From Companilactobacillus baiquanensis (lineage in GTDB: Bacteria; Bacillota; Bacilli; Lactobacillales; Lactobacillaceae): DNA of 64,000 bases. The DNA is taken from contig NZ_RHOQ01000005.1 of NCBI RefSeq assembly GCF_003946605.1, positions 50,162-114,161 of the forward strand, in the 5' to 3' direction. The notes beneath the pieces were generated by a model. It was not told the origin of the DNA and did no database searches. It saw only the letters and a list, made by a program, of their open reading frames with translations. Positions 1 to 8,417 of the stretch are shown here, one piece after another (position 1 is the first letter of the stretch; every line of letters starts with the position of its first letter). The translations under genes and the position numbers were made by a program.

Positions 1-108
1 GAAGCATCAAATCATGATACTGATAAAACAGTAGTAGAGGCTAAGAAATATGAAGATATGGACGAAGCCGATTTGAAGCCAGCTGTTGAGAAGTTACTTA
101 AAAAATAA
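1..108 (+). CDS. 3' end of an unidentified gene
   Basis: The window opens inside a reading frame whose last 35 residues are visible, ending LKPAVEKLLKK and TAA. The tail is acidic and lysine-rich with no recognisable motif, so no function is assigned. An intrinsic terminator follows 20 nt later and also serves the convergent gene. Confidence 0.6.
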   Translation, partial: EASNHDTDKTVVEAKKYEDMDEADLKPAVEKLLKK

Positions 109-121
109 AATTTAATATAAT

Positions 122-152
122 AAAAAAAGCAGATCAGGCGATCTGCTTTTTT
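122..152. terminator. bidirectional intrinsic terminator
   Basis: An A-run, then AGCAGATC, a four-base loop, GATCTGCT and a T-run. It lies between the convergent end of the truncated first gene and the minus-strand PEPCK-like gene and works in either direction. Confidence 0.85.
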
Positions 153-157
153 GGTGC

Positions 158-1852
158 TTAATTATTCATTAATTGATTTAATAATTCTTTAGCTGATTCT
201 TGCAAGCTATCTTTTGATTTGTCATACCCTAGATGAGTATAAATTTCACCAACGTAAACTTTATCTTTATAAAGCTTGTTAAATACCTTGTCGATTACCG
301 GACGAGTTTTTTCTTCTTCTTGAACTGGGCCAAATGGATTAGCGAAGAATGTTGTACTCATGCCTACTTCATCAGTTGTGCCGAGAGCTTTTCTCTTACC
401 AGCAATGAATGTTTTCTTTGCCTCATCTTCATCAGGGAATTGATGCAAACCGATCTCTGAATCATAATTATTAGCATAAACCCACATATCAATACTATGG
501 TGTTCGACCACACGTTTATAAGTATTAGCAGGTAAAATAACACGAGCATTTTTCAACTCTGGATTTAAGTAAATACCACGGTCCATATTATTGAAAGCTA
601 CGGAGCTACTTAAATCATCCAAACGAACGAAAGCACCAGTTTCAGTACCTTGAGCATAAACATTGCCGTCATCATCAAATGCAAAACTACCCATGTCATC
701 AAAAATAGTTTCAATATTTAAAATTTTATCATCAGCAATTTCTTGTAGAGCTTCAATTGATTCAGATTTTCCGGCACCTGAGTCCCCAAAGAAAACAACA
801 GACTTAGTCTTACCATTTGAGAAACTGATTCTAACCATTGATCCATGGATTGGAAGACGATTCTCATAAATCATATGCAAGTTATGAAGTGTCAAACACA
901 TTTTCTTCATGTAACCAAAGTAAGTTGTCTTATCATTATATGGAACTTCACCAATCCAAAGATCATTTTCTTCGTCGTGGTAATAGTGACAAACATCACC
1001 TTCAGTTTTGTCTAATCCAAATAACAAAATTTCATCAGGCTTTTTACCTTCAATACTTGCTGTATCAGCAACTTCAAACAAGTTGGCTAGAGCAATTCCA
1101 CTAACAAAATAATCACGATGGAAGTAAATATAGGCTAGGCTTTCACCAATTTTGGCTGGGAAACAGAACCAATCTTTTTGATCACCATCAAATTTAGCTA
1201 TTGGATTATCTTTAACAGCATCAAAGACACCTTCACGCTTGTTGCTCTTAGTGTGCATCATCATTGGAGGACGTAACATAAGGGTGTCTAAGAATCTAAT
1301 GTTTTGTAATGCTTCATACCCCTTTGGTGTAGGCCAAGAAATTGATTGTGTTAGAACACAGGCATTTGTACCAGCGTTAACTTGACGGTATGCACGGTTA
1401 GAAAAACCTTGTAATTTCTCTTCAATAGCACGGTATAACTGAAGAACAATTTCATTAAAGCGATTATCGATATCCATAAAATCGTTAGTTACGATTTCAC
1501 TATTGTGTTTATTGATCAGAGAAACTCTAAAGTATGAACGATAGAATGAATATAAATCTTCAATACTTTTCAGTATCAAATTTCGGTCATATTTTTCGTA
1601 TCCAGATTTATTATCTACTAAGATAGCTTTCAAAGTATTGGTGTATGTTTTGGAATCCAATTTCTCAAAGTCGTTAGTTGATGTTTTTTTGCTTTCTTTG
1701 AGATAAAGCTTTACTAGCTTAGCGAAGCTTTCGGAGTTGATCAATTGAAAAATATCACGAACATATTCTTCGTTATAGTTGATTACAGCTACTGAACGAT
1801 CAGGGTTAATATAAAATCCTTCCGTTTCAACAGCATCTGATGGTTTCAACAT
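158..1852 (-). CDS. PEP carboxykinase / HPr-kinase-like P-loop protein
   Basis: A 564-residue cytoplasmic protein. A P-loop, GDSGAGKS, sits at about residues 356-363, preceded by LPIHGSMV and followed by IFDDMG. This layout matches the shared fold of ATP-type PEP carboxykinases and the HPr kinase C-terminal domain. From memory, orthologues in lactobacilli are annotated as PEP carboxykinase, but the usual PEPCK phosphate-loop wording is absent, so the reaction (oxaloacetate to PEP, or protein phosphorylation) is open. The first 350 residues match nothing I recognise. The start ATG follows AAAGGGGA. The gene is monocistronic, with a 261-bp AT-rich divergent promoter region shared with nrtR. Confidence 0.6.
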   Translation of the reverse strand: MLKPSDAVETEGFYINPDRSVAVINYNEEYVRDIFQLINSESFAKLVKLYLKESKKTSTNDFEKLDSKTYTNTLKAILVDNKSGYEKYDRNLILKSIEDLYSFYRSYFRVSLINKHNSEIVTNDFMDIDNRFNEIVLQLYRAIEEKLQGFSNRAYRQVNAGTNACVLTQSISWPTPKGYEALQNIRFLDTLMLRPPMMMHTKSNKREGVFDAVKDNPIAKFDGDQKDWFCFPAKIGESLAYIYFHRDYFVSGIALANLFEVADTASIEGKKPDEILLFGLDKTEGDVCHYYHDEENDLWIGEVPYNDKTTYFGYMKKMCLTLHNLHMIYENRLPIHGSMVRISFSNGKTKSVVFFGDSGAGKSESIEALQEIADDKILNIETIFDDMGSFAFDDDGNVYAQGTETGAFVRLDDLSSSVAFNNMDRGIYLNPELKNARVILPANTYKRVVEHHSIDMWVYANNYDSEIGLHQFPDEDEAKKTFIAGKRKALGTTDEVGMSTTFFANPFGPVQEEEKTRPVIDKVFNKLYKDKVYVGEIYTHLGYDKSKDSLQESAKELLNQLMNN

Positions 1853-2113
1853 ATGTTAAATTTCCCCTTTCAATTTAAAGACTTAAACTACATTCTAAAA
1901 CATTTTACTGAAAACTTATACACTAAGTTAAATGAAAATGAGATTTTTTTAATAAAAAGCTTAAATAAAAATATTTTTTCTAATACAAATAAGAAAATTA
2001 AAGACTTTTTCTTATTAAAATAATTACCACATTATTATAATAAGAATGATAAATTAAACATAGTTAATTGCCTACTACTTATTGTAAAATTAAAAATAAG
2101 GAGGCAGTTTAAG

Positions 2114-2836
2114 ATGGCTGAAATCAGTATTACTAACGTTATTTGGAGCTTTAATAGCAAGACAAAAGAATTGTTGGTCCTTTTATTGAAAAGAACTGAA
2201 AATCAAATGTGGGGCTTACCTACAACTTATTTGCGTAAAGATGAAAATGCTGAGGAGGCTTCTTTACGGTTAGTACGTGAGAAGATCGGCGTAGACCTTC
2301 CACTAGTTAATACTGAACAATTAGCTACCTTTACCGATATTCATAGAAGTAAAAAAAGGGAACTGGCCTTAACTTATATGATTTATCTGCCAGACATGCC
2401 TAAATTAGTTCCAGGATATGGGGCTGATGATGCGCAGTGGTTCATTGTTGATCCAAGTATTGATAATTATAAATTGACTCATGGCAAACTATCTTTTGAA
2501 ACTTTGAAAGATAGTGTAGATCGTGACAAATTTTATTCTGATTCAGAAAAGTATCGGAAAAAAGACGGATTATTTGCAGATCATAGTTTAATTCTACGTA
2601 CAGCTTTTAGTCGAGTTAGAAATCGTCTTGACTATTCGCCAACAATATTGCGTATTTTGGGACCAACTTTTACCTTAAAAAAGGCTAGGATCATCTATTC
2701 GATCCTTCTAAGAATCCCGCTTTCAGAAATAGACAATTCAAATTTCCGTAAGACTCATCGCCATTTATTTCAAGAAGTAGGAGTAGAAAATCTAAAGATG
2801 GCTGGTCGTCCGGGTAAGGTTTATCGGTTAAAATAG
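2114..2836 (+). CDS. nrtR: NrtR-type Nudix/winged-helix repressor
   Basis: A 240-residue regulator with an N-terminal Nudix-like domain (about 1-140) and a C-terminal winged helix (about 165-240; FTLKKARIIYSILL, NFRKTHRHLF, GRPGKVYRLK). The Nudix box runs from G34 to V60, but two of its three catalytic glutamates are replaced (L53 and K57). That is expected for a ligand sensor rather than an enzyme. NrtR proteins sense ADP-ribose-type NAD metabolites and repress NAD synthesis or uptake genes. The next gene is the niacin transporter niaP, which supports the assignment. An AAGGAGG site precedes the ATG. Confidence 0.82.
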   Translation: MAEISITNVIWSFNSKTKELLVLLLKRTENQMWGLPTTYLRKDENAEEASLRLVREKIGVDLPLVNTEQLATFTDIHRSKKRELALTYMIYLPDMPKLVPGYGADDAQWFIVDPSIDNYKLTHGKLSFETLKDSVDRDKFYSDSEKYRKKDGLFADHSLILRTAFSRVRNRLDYSPTILRILGPTFTLKKARIIYSILLRIPLSEIDNSNFRKTHRHLFQEVGVENLKMAGRPGKVYRLK

Positions 2837-2841
2837 ATAAC

Positions 2842-2871
2842 TTGACATGACTTTTATTGTCATGTTATTCT
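2842..2871 (+). promoter_or_regulatory. niaP promoter with candidate NrtR operator
   Basis: TTGACA (2842-2847) is separated by 18 bp from TATTCT (2866-2871). The spacer is largely filled by a 21-bp palindrome with arms ACATGAC (2845-2851) and GTCATGT (2859-2865). A palindrome of this length inside a promoter spacer is typical of a repressor site. Assigning it to NrtR is inference from the neighbour. It could also act as a weak terminator for nrtR. Confidence 0.5.
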
Positions 2872-2941
2872 TTTGAAGTTTTAAAAGTAAAATGTACCTA
2901 AATTATTTTTTTAATAAAAAATATTAAAATGGAGATGGAAT

Positions 2942-4126
2942 ATGCAAAACGTTTTAACTAGAAGTAACAAGTTACTATTTGTTATTGGTACGGCATGGCT
3001 TTTCGACGCCATGGATGTTGCATTATTATCATTTATTATGCCAATTGTTGAGAGTGAATGGGGTTTGGCACCTACTCAAATTGGATATCTTAGTGCCGTA
3101 ACATCTTTAGGAATGATTTTTGGATCATTGGGCTGTGGATATTTGGCCGATAAATTTGGTCGTAAGCATGTAATGATCGGGACGTTGATCTTATTTTCAG
3201 TAGGAAATCTTTTACTAGCTTTTACTAGGGATGTAAATACATTTATGTTAGTAAGATTTATCACTGGTATTGGATTAGGTGGAGAGTTACCGGTGGCGGC
3301 AACTATGCTAGCTGATTCTTTCTCTGGAAAAACTCAATCTAGGATGTTGGTTTTAGCTGATAGTTTCTGGGCCATTGGTTGGATTTTTGCGTCATTATTA
3401 TCATTTTTAGTTATGCCTATTTTTGGTTGGAGAATAACAGTTATTTTCACATTCTTAGTGTCTTTATATGCCTTTGTTATGAGAAGACATTTGCCAGATG
3501 AATATATTAAAACTAAAAGAGATAAGATAAATATTTTCCAGTCACTAAAAGATATTTGGTCTGGTAAGTATTTAAGAGCTACTAGTGTTTTGACTGTTTT
3601 ATGGTTTGTAGTCATGTTTTCATATTATGGAATGTTTTTATGGCTTCCAAGTGTTTTAATTTTAAAAGGTTTTACGATTTTTCACGGTTTTGCTTATACG
3701 TTATTGATGAGTTTGGCACAATTACCAGGTTATTATTTAGCTGCTTGGTTGATGGGTAAAATTAGTCGTAAGAAGATTTTAATTATTTATCTTTTAGGAA
3801 CTATTGTAAGTGCTTTTATTTTTGGAACAGCTAATAACGAAATTGTTATATTTATTGGTGGTGCACTATTGTCATTCTTCAATTTAGGTGCATGGGGAAC
3901 ACTTATTGCCTTTACTCCTAGTCATTATGAAGCAAAAATTCGTGGAGTTGGAGTTGGATTTACTCAATCGATTGGTCGAGTTGGTGCAACACTTGGACCT
4001 TTCTTAATAGGAGCATTATTAGGGATGGGATTGAGTATTTCAATGATATTTATGATGTTTGTAGCAGTTTTAGCAATCGGTATTTTAGTATTATTGTTTG
4101 GAATAAACGATGTTAAGATGGAATAG
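2942..4126 (+). CDS. niaP: niacin/nicotinamide MFS transporter NiaP
   Basis: A 394-residue major facilitator with 12 predicted membrane segments. It shares long signature stretches with Bacillus subtilis NiaP (YceI): WLFDAMDV near the N-terminus, GLGGELPVA in the fourth segment, SFWAIGW, and WFVVMFSYYGMFLWLPS in the second half. The family imports nicotinate or nicotinamide for NAD salvage. It lies downstream of nrtR, 105 bp away, with its own likely promoter. The start ATG follows GGAGATGG. The next transcription stop is the hairpin at 4171-4210. Confidence 0.85.
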   Translation: MQNVLTRSNKLLFVIGTAWLFDAMDVALLSFIMPIVESEWGLAPTQIGYLSAVTSLGMIFGSLGCGYLADKFGRKHVMIGTLILFSVGNLLLAFTRDVNTFMLVRFITGIGLGGELPVAATMLADSFSGKTQSRMLVLADSFWAIGWIFASLLSFLVMPIFGWRITVIFTFLVSLYAFVMRRHLPDEYIKTKRDKINIFQSLKDIWSGKYLRATSVLTVLWFVVMFSYYGMFLWLPSVLILKGFTIFHGFAYTLLMSLAQLPGYYLAAWLMGKISRKKILIIYLLGTIVSAFIFGTANNEIVIFIGGALLSFFNLGAWGTLIAFTPSHYEAKIRGVGVGFTQSIGRVGATLGPFLIGALLGMGLSISMIFMMFVAVLAIGILVLLFGINDVKME

Positions 4127-4170
4127 CTAATGGTTTAAAAAAACTTGTTCAGCTTTCGATTGTTAAATTA

Positions 4171-4210
4171 AAAAAGTGCAGTAATCCAATTTTGGATTAC
4201 TGCACTTTTT
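4171..4210. terminator. terminator with AGTAATCC core
   Basis: A perfect 18-19 bp stem (AAAAAGTGCAGTAATCCAA against its complement) with a tiny loop and T-run downstream of niaP. It shares the CAGTAATCC/GGATTACTG core with four other terminators in this window. Confidence 0.85.
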
Positions 4211-4234
4211 GGGTACATCTAATTTGTTTATTGC

Positions 4235-4350
4235 AACGCGTTATATAAGGCAGAGACCTCCGCTTAGCTACGAATATCGAACAATTGCAAATGCGCAATT
4301 ATTCGATATCCTAGGCTATGCTCAGTCTCTAACCGTCTTATATAACGCTC
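4235..4350 (-). repeat. post-stop hairpin element, copy A
   Basis: A 116-bp long imperfect hairpin, read on the minus strand directly after the TAA stop of the histidine phosphatase gene. The outer arms are 4238-4249 and 4337-4348 (12 bp, perfect), the second arms AGAGAC/GTCTCT (4252-4257 and 4325-4330), and there is a long central stem at about 4272-4310. The junction sequences GAGCATAGCCTAG and GTAGCTAAGCGGAG match the other family members. Confidence 0.8.
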
Positions 4351-5010
4351 TTATATAATCATTTGATTATAACTTGTAACAAGATTTTTACCATTATCGC
4401 GTTCAAGCATAGTTAAACTTGAATTTCTTGGACTGTCTGTTACATCAAATTGACCATCACTATAACGATCTGTGATTGATCTGATAGTTGTTCCGTGTGA
4501 AACAAGTAAAATTTTATCTCCATCTTTAGCTATTTTATCAATAGCATCAAATCCACGATTGATTCTAGTCCAATATTCTTCAGCATTTTCAGCATCGTGG
4601 AAAGGATCGGCTTCCTTCATGAAATCTTTAGTTGCATTTAGATCATATTTATCAATAATATCGCTAAATCCCTTGGCACCATGTGGTTGTCCGACCATGA
4701 ACCAAGCCTCGGGTGAATTCATTCCTTCAAAATAACCATAAAATTGTTCTCTGAATTCCATCAATTTAGTGGGATTCAATTTATCTTTATTCATATTTTC
4801 ATCAACAATTAATTTGCATGTGTCGATAGCTCGTCTAGCGTCTGATGAAAAAGCTGCACTGAAGTCAACATCTTTTAGTGCGACGGCAGCTTTTTTTGCA
4901 ATTTCCACACCATCTGGTGCTAACGGTGTATCTGACCAGCCCTGCATTTTGTTATAACGATTAAACCAAGTACGACCGTGACGAATTAAGTATATTTGGT
5001 ATTTTGCCAT
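4351..5010 (-). CDS. histidine phosphatase family protein (phosphoglycerate mutase-like)
   Basis: A 219-residue cytoplasmic protein beginning with the catalytic LIRHGRT motif (His at about 10) and carrying the second catalytic histidine in LLVSHGTT (about 172). The family transfers or removes phosphate through a phosphohistidine. The insertion with EFREQFYGYFEGM is typical of the broad-specificity phosphatase branch seen in lactobacilli rather than glycolytic GpmA. The substrate is unknown. The ATG is preceded by AGGAGG. Hairpin element A abuts its stop codon. Confidence 0.8.
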   Translation of the reverse strand: MAKYQIYLIRHGRTWFNRYNKMQGWSDTPLAPDGVEIAKKAAVALKDVDFSAAFSSDARRAIDTCKLIVDENMNKDKLNPTKLMEFREQFYGYFEGMNSPEAWFMVGQPHGAKGFSDIIDKYDLNATKDFMKEADPFHDAENAEEYWTRINRGFDAIDKIAKDGDKILLVSHGTTIRSITDRYSDGQFDVTDSPRNSSLTMLERDNGKNLVTSYNQMII

Positions 5011-5156
5011 TTTGTTCCTCCTAAAGATTTATCAACTCTAATGATACTACATGTGTATCAAGTACCGTCAAATTAAAAAGAATTGTTCTAGTGAGCCTAA
5101 TATGTAGGAATTATTGTTTATTTTGTGTAAAGTAAAAAGTAGTGGGAGGTATTTTA

Positions 5157-5777
5157 ATGAAAATAGCTGTAATTGGAGCAAATGGTAAGCAAGGATCAAT
5201 GATTGTTGAGGAATCATTCAAACGTGGTTTAGATGTTACATCAATTGTACGTAATGAAAAAAAATCTCCAACAGAAAAATTTCTTGTCAGAGATGTTTAT
5301 GATTTAACGCATGATGATGTAAAAGATTTTGATGTTTTAGTGGATGCATTGGGCTTTTTTGGCGACAGTGTTAAAGAATTTGTACCCTCTACAAAACATT
5401 TGATTGATATATTAAAGGGAACTGGAACTAGACTTATGGTAGTTGGTGGTGCTGGATCTCTTTACGTCAATAAAGAACATACACAAAAGAGATTTGAACA
5501 AGACGACTTTCCAGATTTTGTAAAACCACTTAGTGAAGAAATGGGAAAGGCATTAGATGTTTTGCGTAAGAGTGATATCAATTGGACTTATATTAGTCCA
5601 GCTGATGATTTTGATTTTGATGCAGAAAAAACTGGCGGGTATGTCTTAGCCGGTGAAGAAATGACTTTTGATAAAAATGGGAAATCTAAAATAAGTTATG
5701 CTGATTATGCGATGGCTATGGTTGATGAAATATTAAATGCCAAGCACCAAAAAGAACGTATCAGTGTAAGATGGTAG
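5157..5777 (+). CDS. NAD(P)-binding atypical SDR-family protein
   Basis: A 206-residue protein with an N-terminal Rossmann glycine motif (MKIAVIGANGKQGS) and a VVGGAGSL strand typical of NAD(P)H-binding, NmrA/YwnB-like proteins. It is probably a cytoplasmic oxidoreductase or a redox sensor. The longer GTG start 15 bp upstream was rejected because GGGAGG (about 5144-5149) lies inside that extension at the right distance for the ATG at 5157. Only 9 bp separate it from the flavodoxin gene, so the two are co-transcribed. Confidence 0.75.
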   Translation: MKIAVIGANGKQGSMIVEESFKRGLDVTSIVRNEKKSPTEKFLVRDVYDLTHDDVKDFDVLVDALGFFGDSVKEFVPSTKHLIDILKGTGTRLMVVGGAGSLYVNKEHTQKRFEQDDFPDFVKPLSEEMGKALDVLRKSDINWTYISPADDFDFDAEKTGGYVLAGEEMTFDKNGKSKISYADYAMAMVDEILNAKHQKERISVRW

Positions 5778-5786
5778 GTATTTAAA

Positions 5787-6230
5787 ATGAGTAAAATATT
5801 CTTAGGTTATATAAGTATGTCTGGCCGTAATGAAACCGTTGCAAAGCATTTAGCACATTATTTAGAGGAAAATGGTGCAGAAGTTGTTTTAGATCAATTA
5901 GTTGATGCTGACGCCTTTGATTTACCAGAGTATGACGCCGTTATAATCGAAACATATACTTATAACGATGGTGAAATACCCGAAGAGGCACAAGACTTTT
6001 TTGAAGATTTGCAAGATGTCGACTTGGCTAAAACTAAATTTGCAGTTTTAGGAGTTAGTTCAAAATCACATATTCATTTTGGAAGAGCAGTCGATTACTT
6101 TACTATGGAAATGAATTCTAGTAACGGTGATCAAGTTGCTGATTCAGTTAAAATAAATGAAGATCCAGATGATGACGATTATGCACGTGTAAATCAGCTG
6201 GCAGACTATGTTTTGAAGAGTTTGAAATAA
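5787..6230 (+). CDS. flavodoxin
   Basis: A 147-residue, strongly acidic protein with the flavodoxin fold. The FMN phosphate loop reads SMSGRNETVAKH (about 11-22), followed by ETYTYNDGEIPEEAQDF and AVLGVSSKSH. It would carry electrons from NAD(P)H-dependent partners, and the Rossmann protein in the same operon is an obvious candidate. The AGGTAT-type ribosome site is weak, consistent with translational coupling. Confidence 0.85.
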   Translation: MSKIFLGYISMSGRNETVAKHLAHYLEENGAEVVLDQLVDADAFDLPEYDAVIIETYTYNDGEIPEEAQDFFEDLQDVDLAKTKFAVLGVSSKSHIHFGRAVDYFTMEMNSSNGDQVADSVKINEDPDDDDYARVNQLADYVLKSLK

Positions 6231-6277
6231 AAAAATAAATTAGTTTCTACTATTATATAGTGCGATTTAATATAATT

Positions 6278-6309
6278 AAAAAGTTTTCCAAAAATGGAAA
6301 GCTTTTTTT
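6278..6309. terminator. bidirectional intrinsic terminator
   Basis: AAAAAGTTTTCCA and TGGAAAGCTTTTT flank a four-base loop with one G-T pair, between the convergent flavodoxin and ilvA genes. Confidence 0.85.
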
Positions 6310-6324
6310 GTTCCTAGAGATAAT

Positions 6325-7596
6325 TTAAACTAGCATTCTGTATAGTGCGGGATTGTCTTCTAGATTTAAATAATTAGGATCGAATTGAGTTAGTCGTTCT
6401 AACAAAACTTTGAGATTATCGGCTTTACCTAAACGAACACCGATCAAAACAGGACCAGTACCACTATTAACTTTTTTCGTGTATTCAAATTTAGTGATAT
6501 CATCATCGGGATTCAGTGTTTGATTGACGAATTCTCTCAATGCACCTGCACGTTGAGGGAAACTTACTAAGAAGTAATGTTGTAAACCTTGATAAACTAA
6601 GGATCTTTCTTCCATATCATGCATTCTATTAATATCATTATTTCCACCAGATACAACACAGACTACATTTTTTCCAGCCAGTTGGTCTTTATAAACTTCT
6701 AGAGCTGCAATACTCAAGGCACCAGCTGGTTCAGCGACCAGTGCAAGTTTACTATAAACATCTAAAATAGTTTTACTATCTAATCCTTCGGGAACCTGGA
6801 CTAGTCGATCGACAAATTTTTGGCAAGTATTGTAAGTTAATTGGCCGACTTTTCTAACTGCAGCACCATCGACAAAAGTGTCAACGGTATTAAGATTGAC
6901 GGGATGACCAACAGAAAAGGCTTTAGCCATCGAGCTGGCACCAGTTGGTTCAACACCAACAACAGTTGTTTTAGGACTAACTGCTTTAGTGTGAGTGCTT
7001 ATCCCACTGATCAATCCACCGCCACCGATTGCTGCAAATAAATAATCAACATCTAAATTTTCTTTTTTTGCGTCGTCAAATACTTCGACTGCAAGCGATC
7101 CTTGTCCTGCCATGGTATTTAAATCGTCAAAAGGAGCGATGAAAGTTTGATTATTTTCTAAACAAAATTTATTTGCGGCTTCATTTGCTTCATCGAAAGT
7201 ATCACCGACCATTTTGATAGTAACGTTTTTGCCTCCAAAAAATTGAACTTGATCAACTTTTTGTTGCGGTGTAGTTGTTGGCATAAAGATAGTTGCGGGA
7301 ATATCCATTTTTGCACTGGTAAAAGCAACTCCTTGAGCGTGATTTCCAGCACTGGCACAAACCACACCGCGTTTCCTATCTTCTTTTGATGTTTGGGAGA
7401 TGGCGTAATAAGCACCACGAATTTTGAATGATCGGACTACTTGCATATCTTCTCTTTTAAGATAGACATTACAGTTATATTTTCGTGATAGATAGTCGCT
7501 GTATTGTAAAGGTGTGTGAACGACGACTGGTTTTAATACTTCGTAAGCTTTTTTTACTTCTTCATCGGTTAAAACTGCTTTGTTGTTGGTTGTCAT
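6325..7596 (-). CDS. ilvA: threonine deaminase (biosynthetic)
   Basis: A 423-residue PLP enzyme that converts threonine to 2-oxobutanoate, the first committed step to isoleucine. The PLP lysine lies in RSFKIRGAY (K58) and the phosphate-binding glycines in AAIGGGGLISG. A single C-terminal ACT-like regulatory region (about 330-423) matches the Bacillus-type length of about 420. It is divergent from the ilvB operon. A terminator hairpin (7634-7668) ends 37 bp before the start codon, leaving almost no space for a separate promoter, so expression probably depends on read-through from upstream of the 84-residue ORF. Confidence 0.93.
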   Translation of the reverse strand: MTTNNKAVLTDEEVKKAYEVLKPVVVHTPLQYSDYLSRKYNCNVYLKREDMQVVRSFKIRGAYYAISQTSKEDRKRGVVCASAGNHAQGVAFTSAKMDIPATIFMPTTTPQQKVDQVQFFGGKNVTIKMVGDTFDEANEAANKFCLENNQTFIAPFDDLNTMAGQGSLAVEVFDDAKKENLDVDYLFAAIGGGGLISGISTHTKAVSPKTTVVGVEPTGASSMAKAFSVGHPVNLNTVDTFVDGAAVRKVGQLTYNTCQKFVDRLVQVPEGLDSKTILDVYSKLALVAEPAGALSIAALEVYKDQLAGKNVVCVVSGGNNDINRMHDMEERSLVYQGLQHYFLVSFPQRAGALREFVNQTLNPDDDITKFEYTKKVNSGTGPVLIGVRLGKADNLKVLLERLTQFDPNYLNLEDNPALYRMLV

Positions 7597-7633
7597 AATT
7601 ATTTTCCTCGTATGTTTTTAAATTTTTGGATAA

Positions 7634-7668
7634 AAAAAGGGTTATCTGCTTAGCAGATAACCCTTTTT
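7634..7668 (-). terminator. terminator/attenuator in front of ilvA
   Basis: A 17-bp stem (AAAAAGGGTTATCTGCT paired with its complement) with a run of seven T on the minus strand. It would stop transcripts that have just passed the Ile-rich small ORF and are heading into ilvA, as an attenuator would. Confidence 0.75.
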
Positions 7669-7695
7669 GACATTGAATCATGAATATTTTGATAG

Positions 7696-7950
7696 CTATT
7701 CCTGAAATTTACAGAAATTGATACAAATATCCAAAATGTTTTGGGAATCCCACTGAGCATTATTGTCTAAATCAAATAGCAGACTAATCAAGGCCGTTGT
7801 AGCGACGGCCTTAATAATGACAATAATAATTTCAGCATCGTTCAAAATATTTTGGACAAGCACAAGAAGACTATCGTTTTCGATAGCCTTCTTGTTTAGA
7901 GAAGCTGTTACATCAAGCATTGAATTATTTGATAGATAAGTGACTGACAT
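7696..7950 (-). CDS. 84-residue Ile-rich ORF, candidate ilvA leader peptide
   Basis: The start ATG at 7950 follows AAAGGGGAG; an upstream in-frame ATG lies before this site and was rejected. The protein matches nothing I recognise. Near its middle it carries EIIIVIIKAVATTALISLL, with five isoleucines in a six-residue stretch, followed by a Thr pair. The message contains two strong hairpins: 7863-7876 with 7881-7894, and 7790-7797 with 7805-7812 (just after the Ile codons). It ends 27 bp before the terminator in front of ilvA. It may be a transcription-attenuation leader sensing isoleucyl-tRNA or a small single-span membrane protein; at 84 residues it is long for a leader. Confidence 0.5.
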   Translation of the reverse strand: MSVTYLSNNSMLDVTASLNKKAIENDSLLVLVQNILNDAEIIIVIIKAVATTALISLLFDLDNNAQWDSQNILDICINFCKFQE

Positions 7951-8417
7951 ATTCAGCTCCCCTTTCCTAGACATTTTAATGTGCCTTTAATTTTATTTAA
8001 ATTTAACACTTTGGTAAGAAATGTCAATATATAAATAATAATATTTATTTTTGCAAAAAATATTTAACTATAAATTTTGAGATAAATTACCTATATATGC
8101 CTGAAATTTTATTGATGTTTTATCCAGCGTAATTTGGGAAAGCCCTCTTGACAATTGATTTAAAGGCGTTTAATTTAATTGCCATCAGCAAATGAAGAAA
8201 ATTAGTCAATCGTTATAACGATTAAACAATGGCATTTAAGAAACTTTTGAAAATGTTGAATTTAATCTTTAATGATTTTTTATCTACTCAGCTGAAATTG
8301 CAATAATTGGTGATAATCAAGGTAAATTAAAGAAAAATTAGAAAAACCAATCACTATATTAATTCTAATATAATTTGACCTAAAAAATGAGAATCACTTA
8401 TGGAAGGAGGATCTATT
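7951..8417. other. divergent ilvA/ilvB control region
   Basis: 467 bp without a gene apart from the ribosome sites. For ilvB, TTGACA (8148-8153), a 17-bp spacer and TAATTT (8171-8176) form a good promoter with a leader of about 230 nt. The leader contains the palindrome AATCGTTATAACGATT (8208-8223). No T-box consensus was seen. The rest is AT-rich and unremarkable. Confidence 0.5.

Noticed and set aside
5142..5156. A GTG start for the NAD(P)-binding protein.
   Set aside because: The five extra codons contain the GGGAGG ribosome site of the ATG at 5157.
8177..8417. A T-box riboswitch in the ilvB leader.
   Set aside because: The conserved AGGGTGGNACCGCG-type sequence and a specifier loop arrangement were not found.
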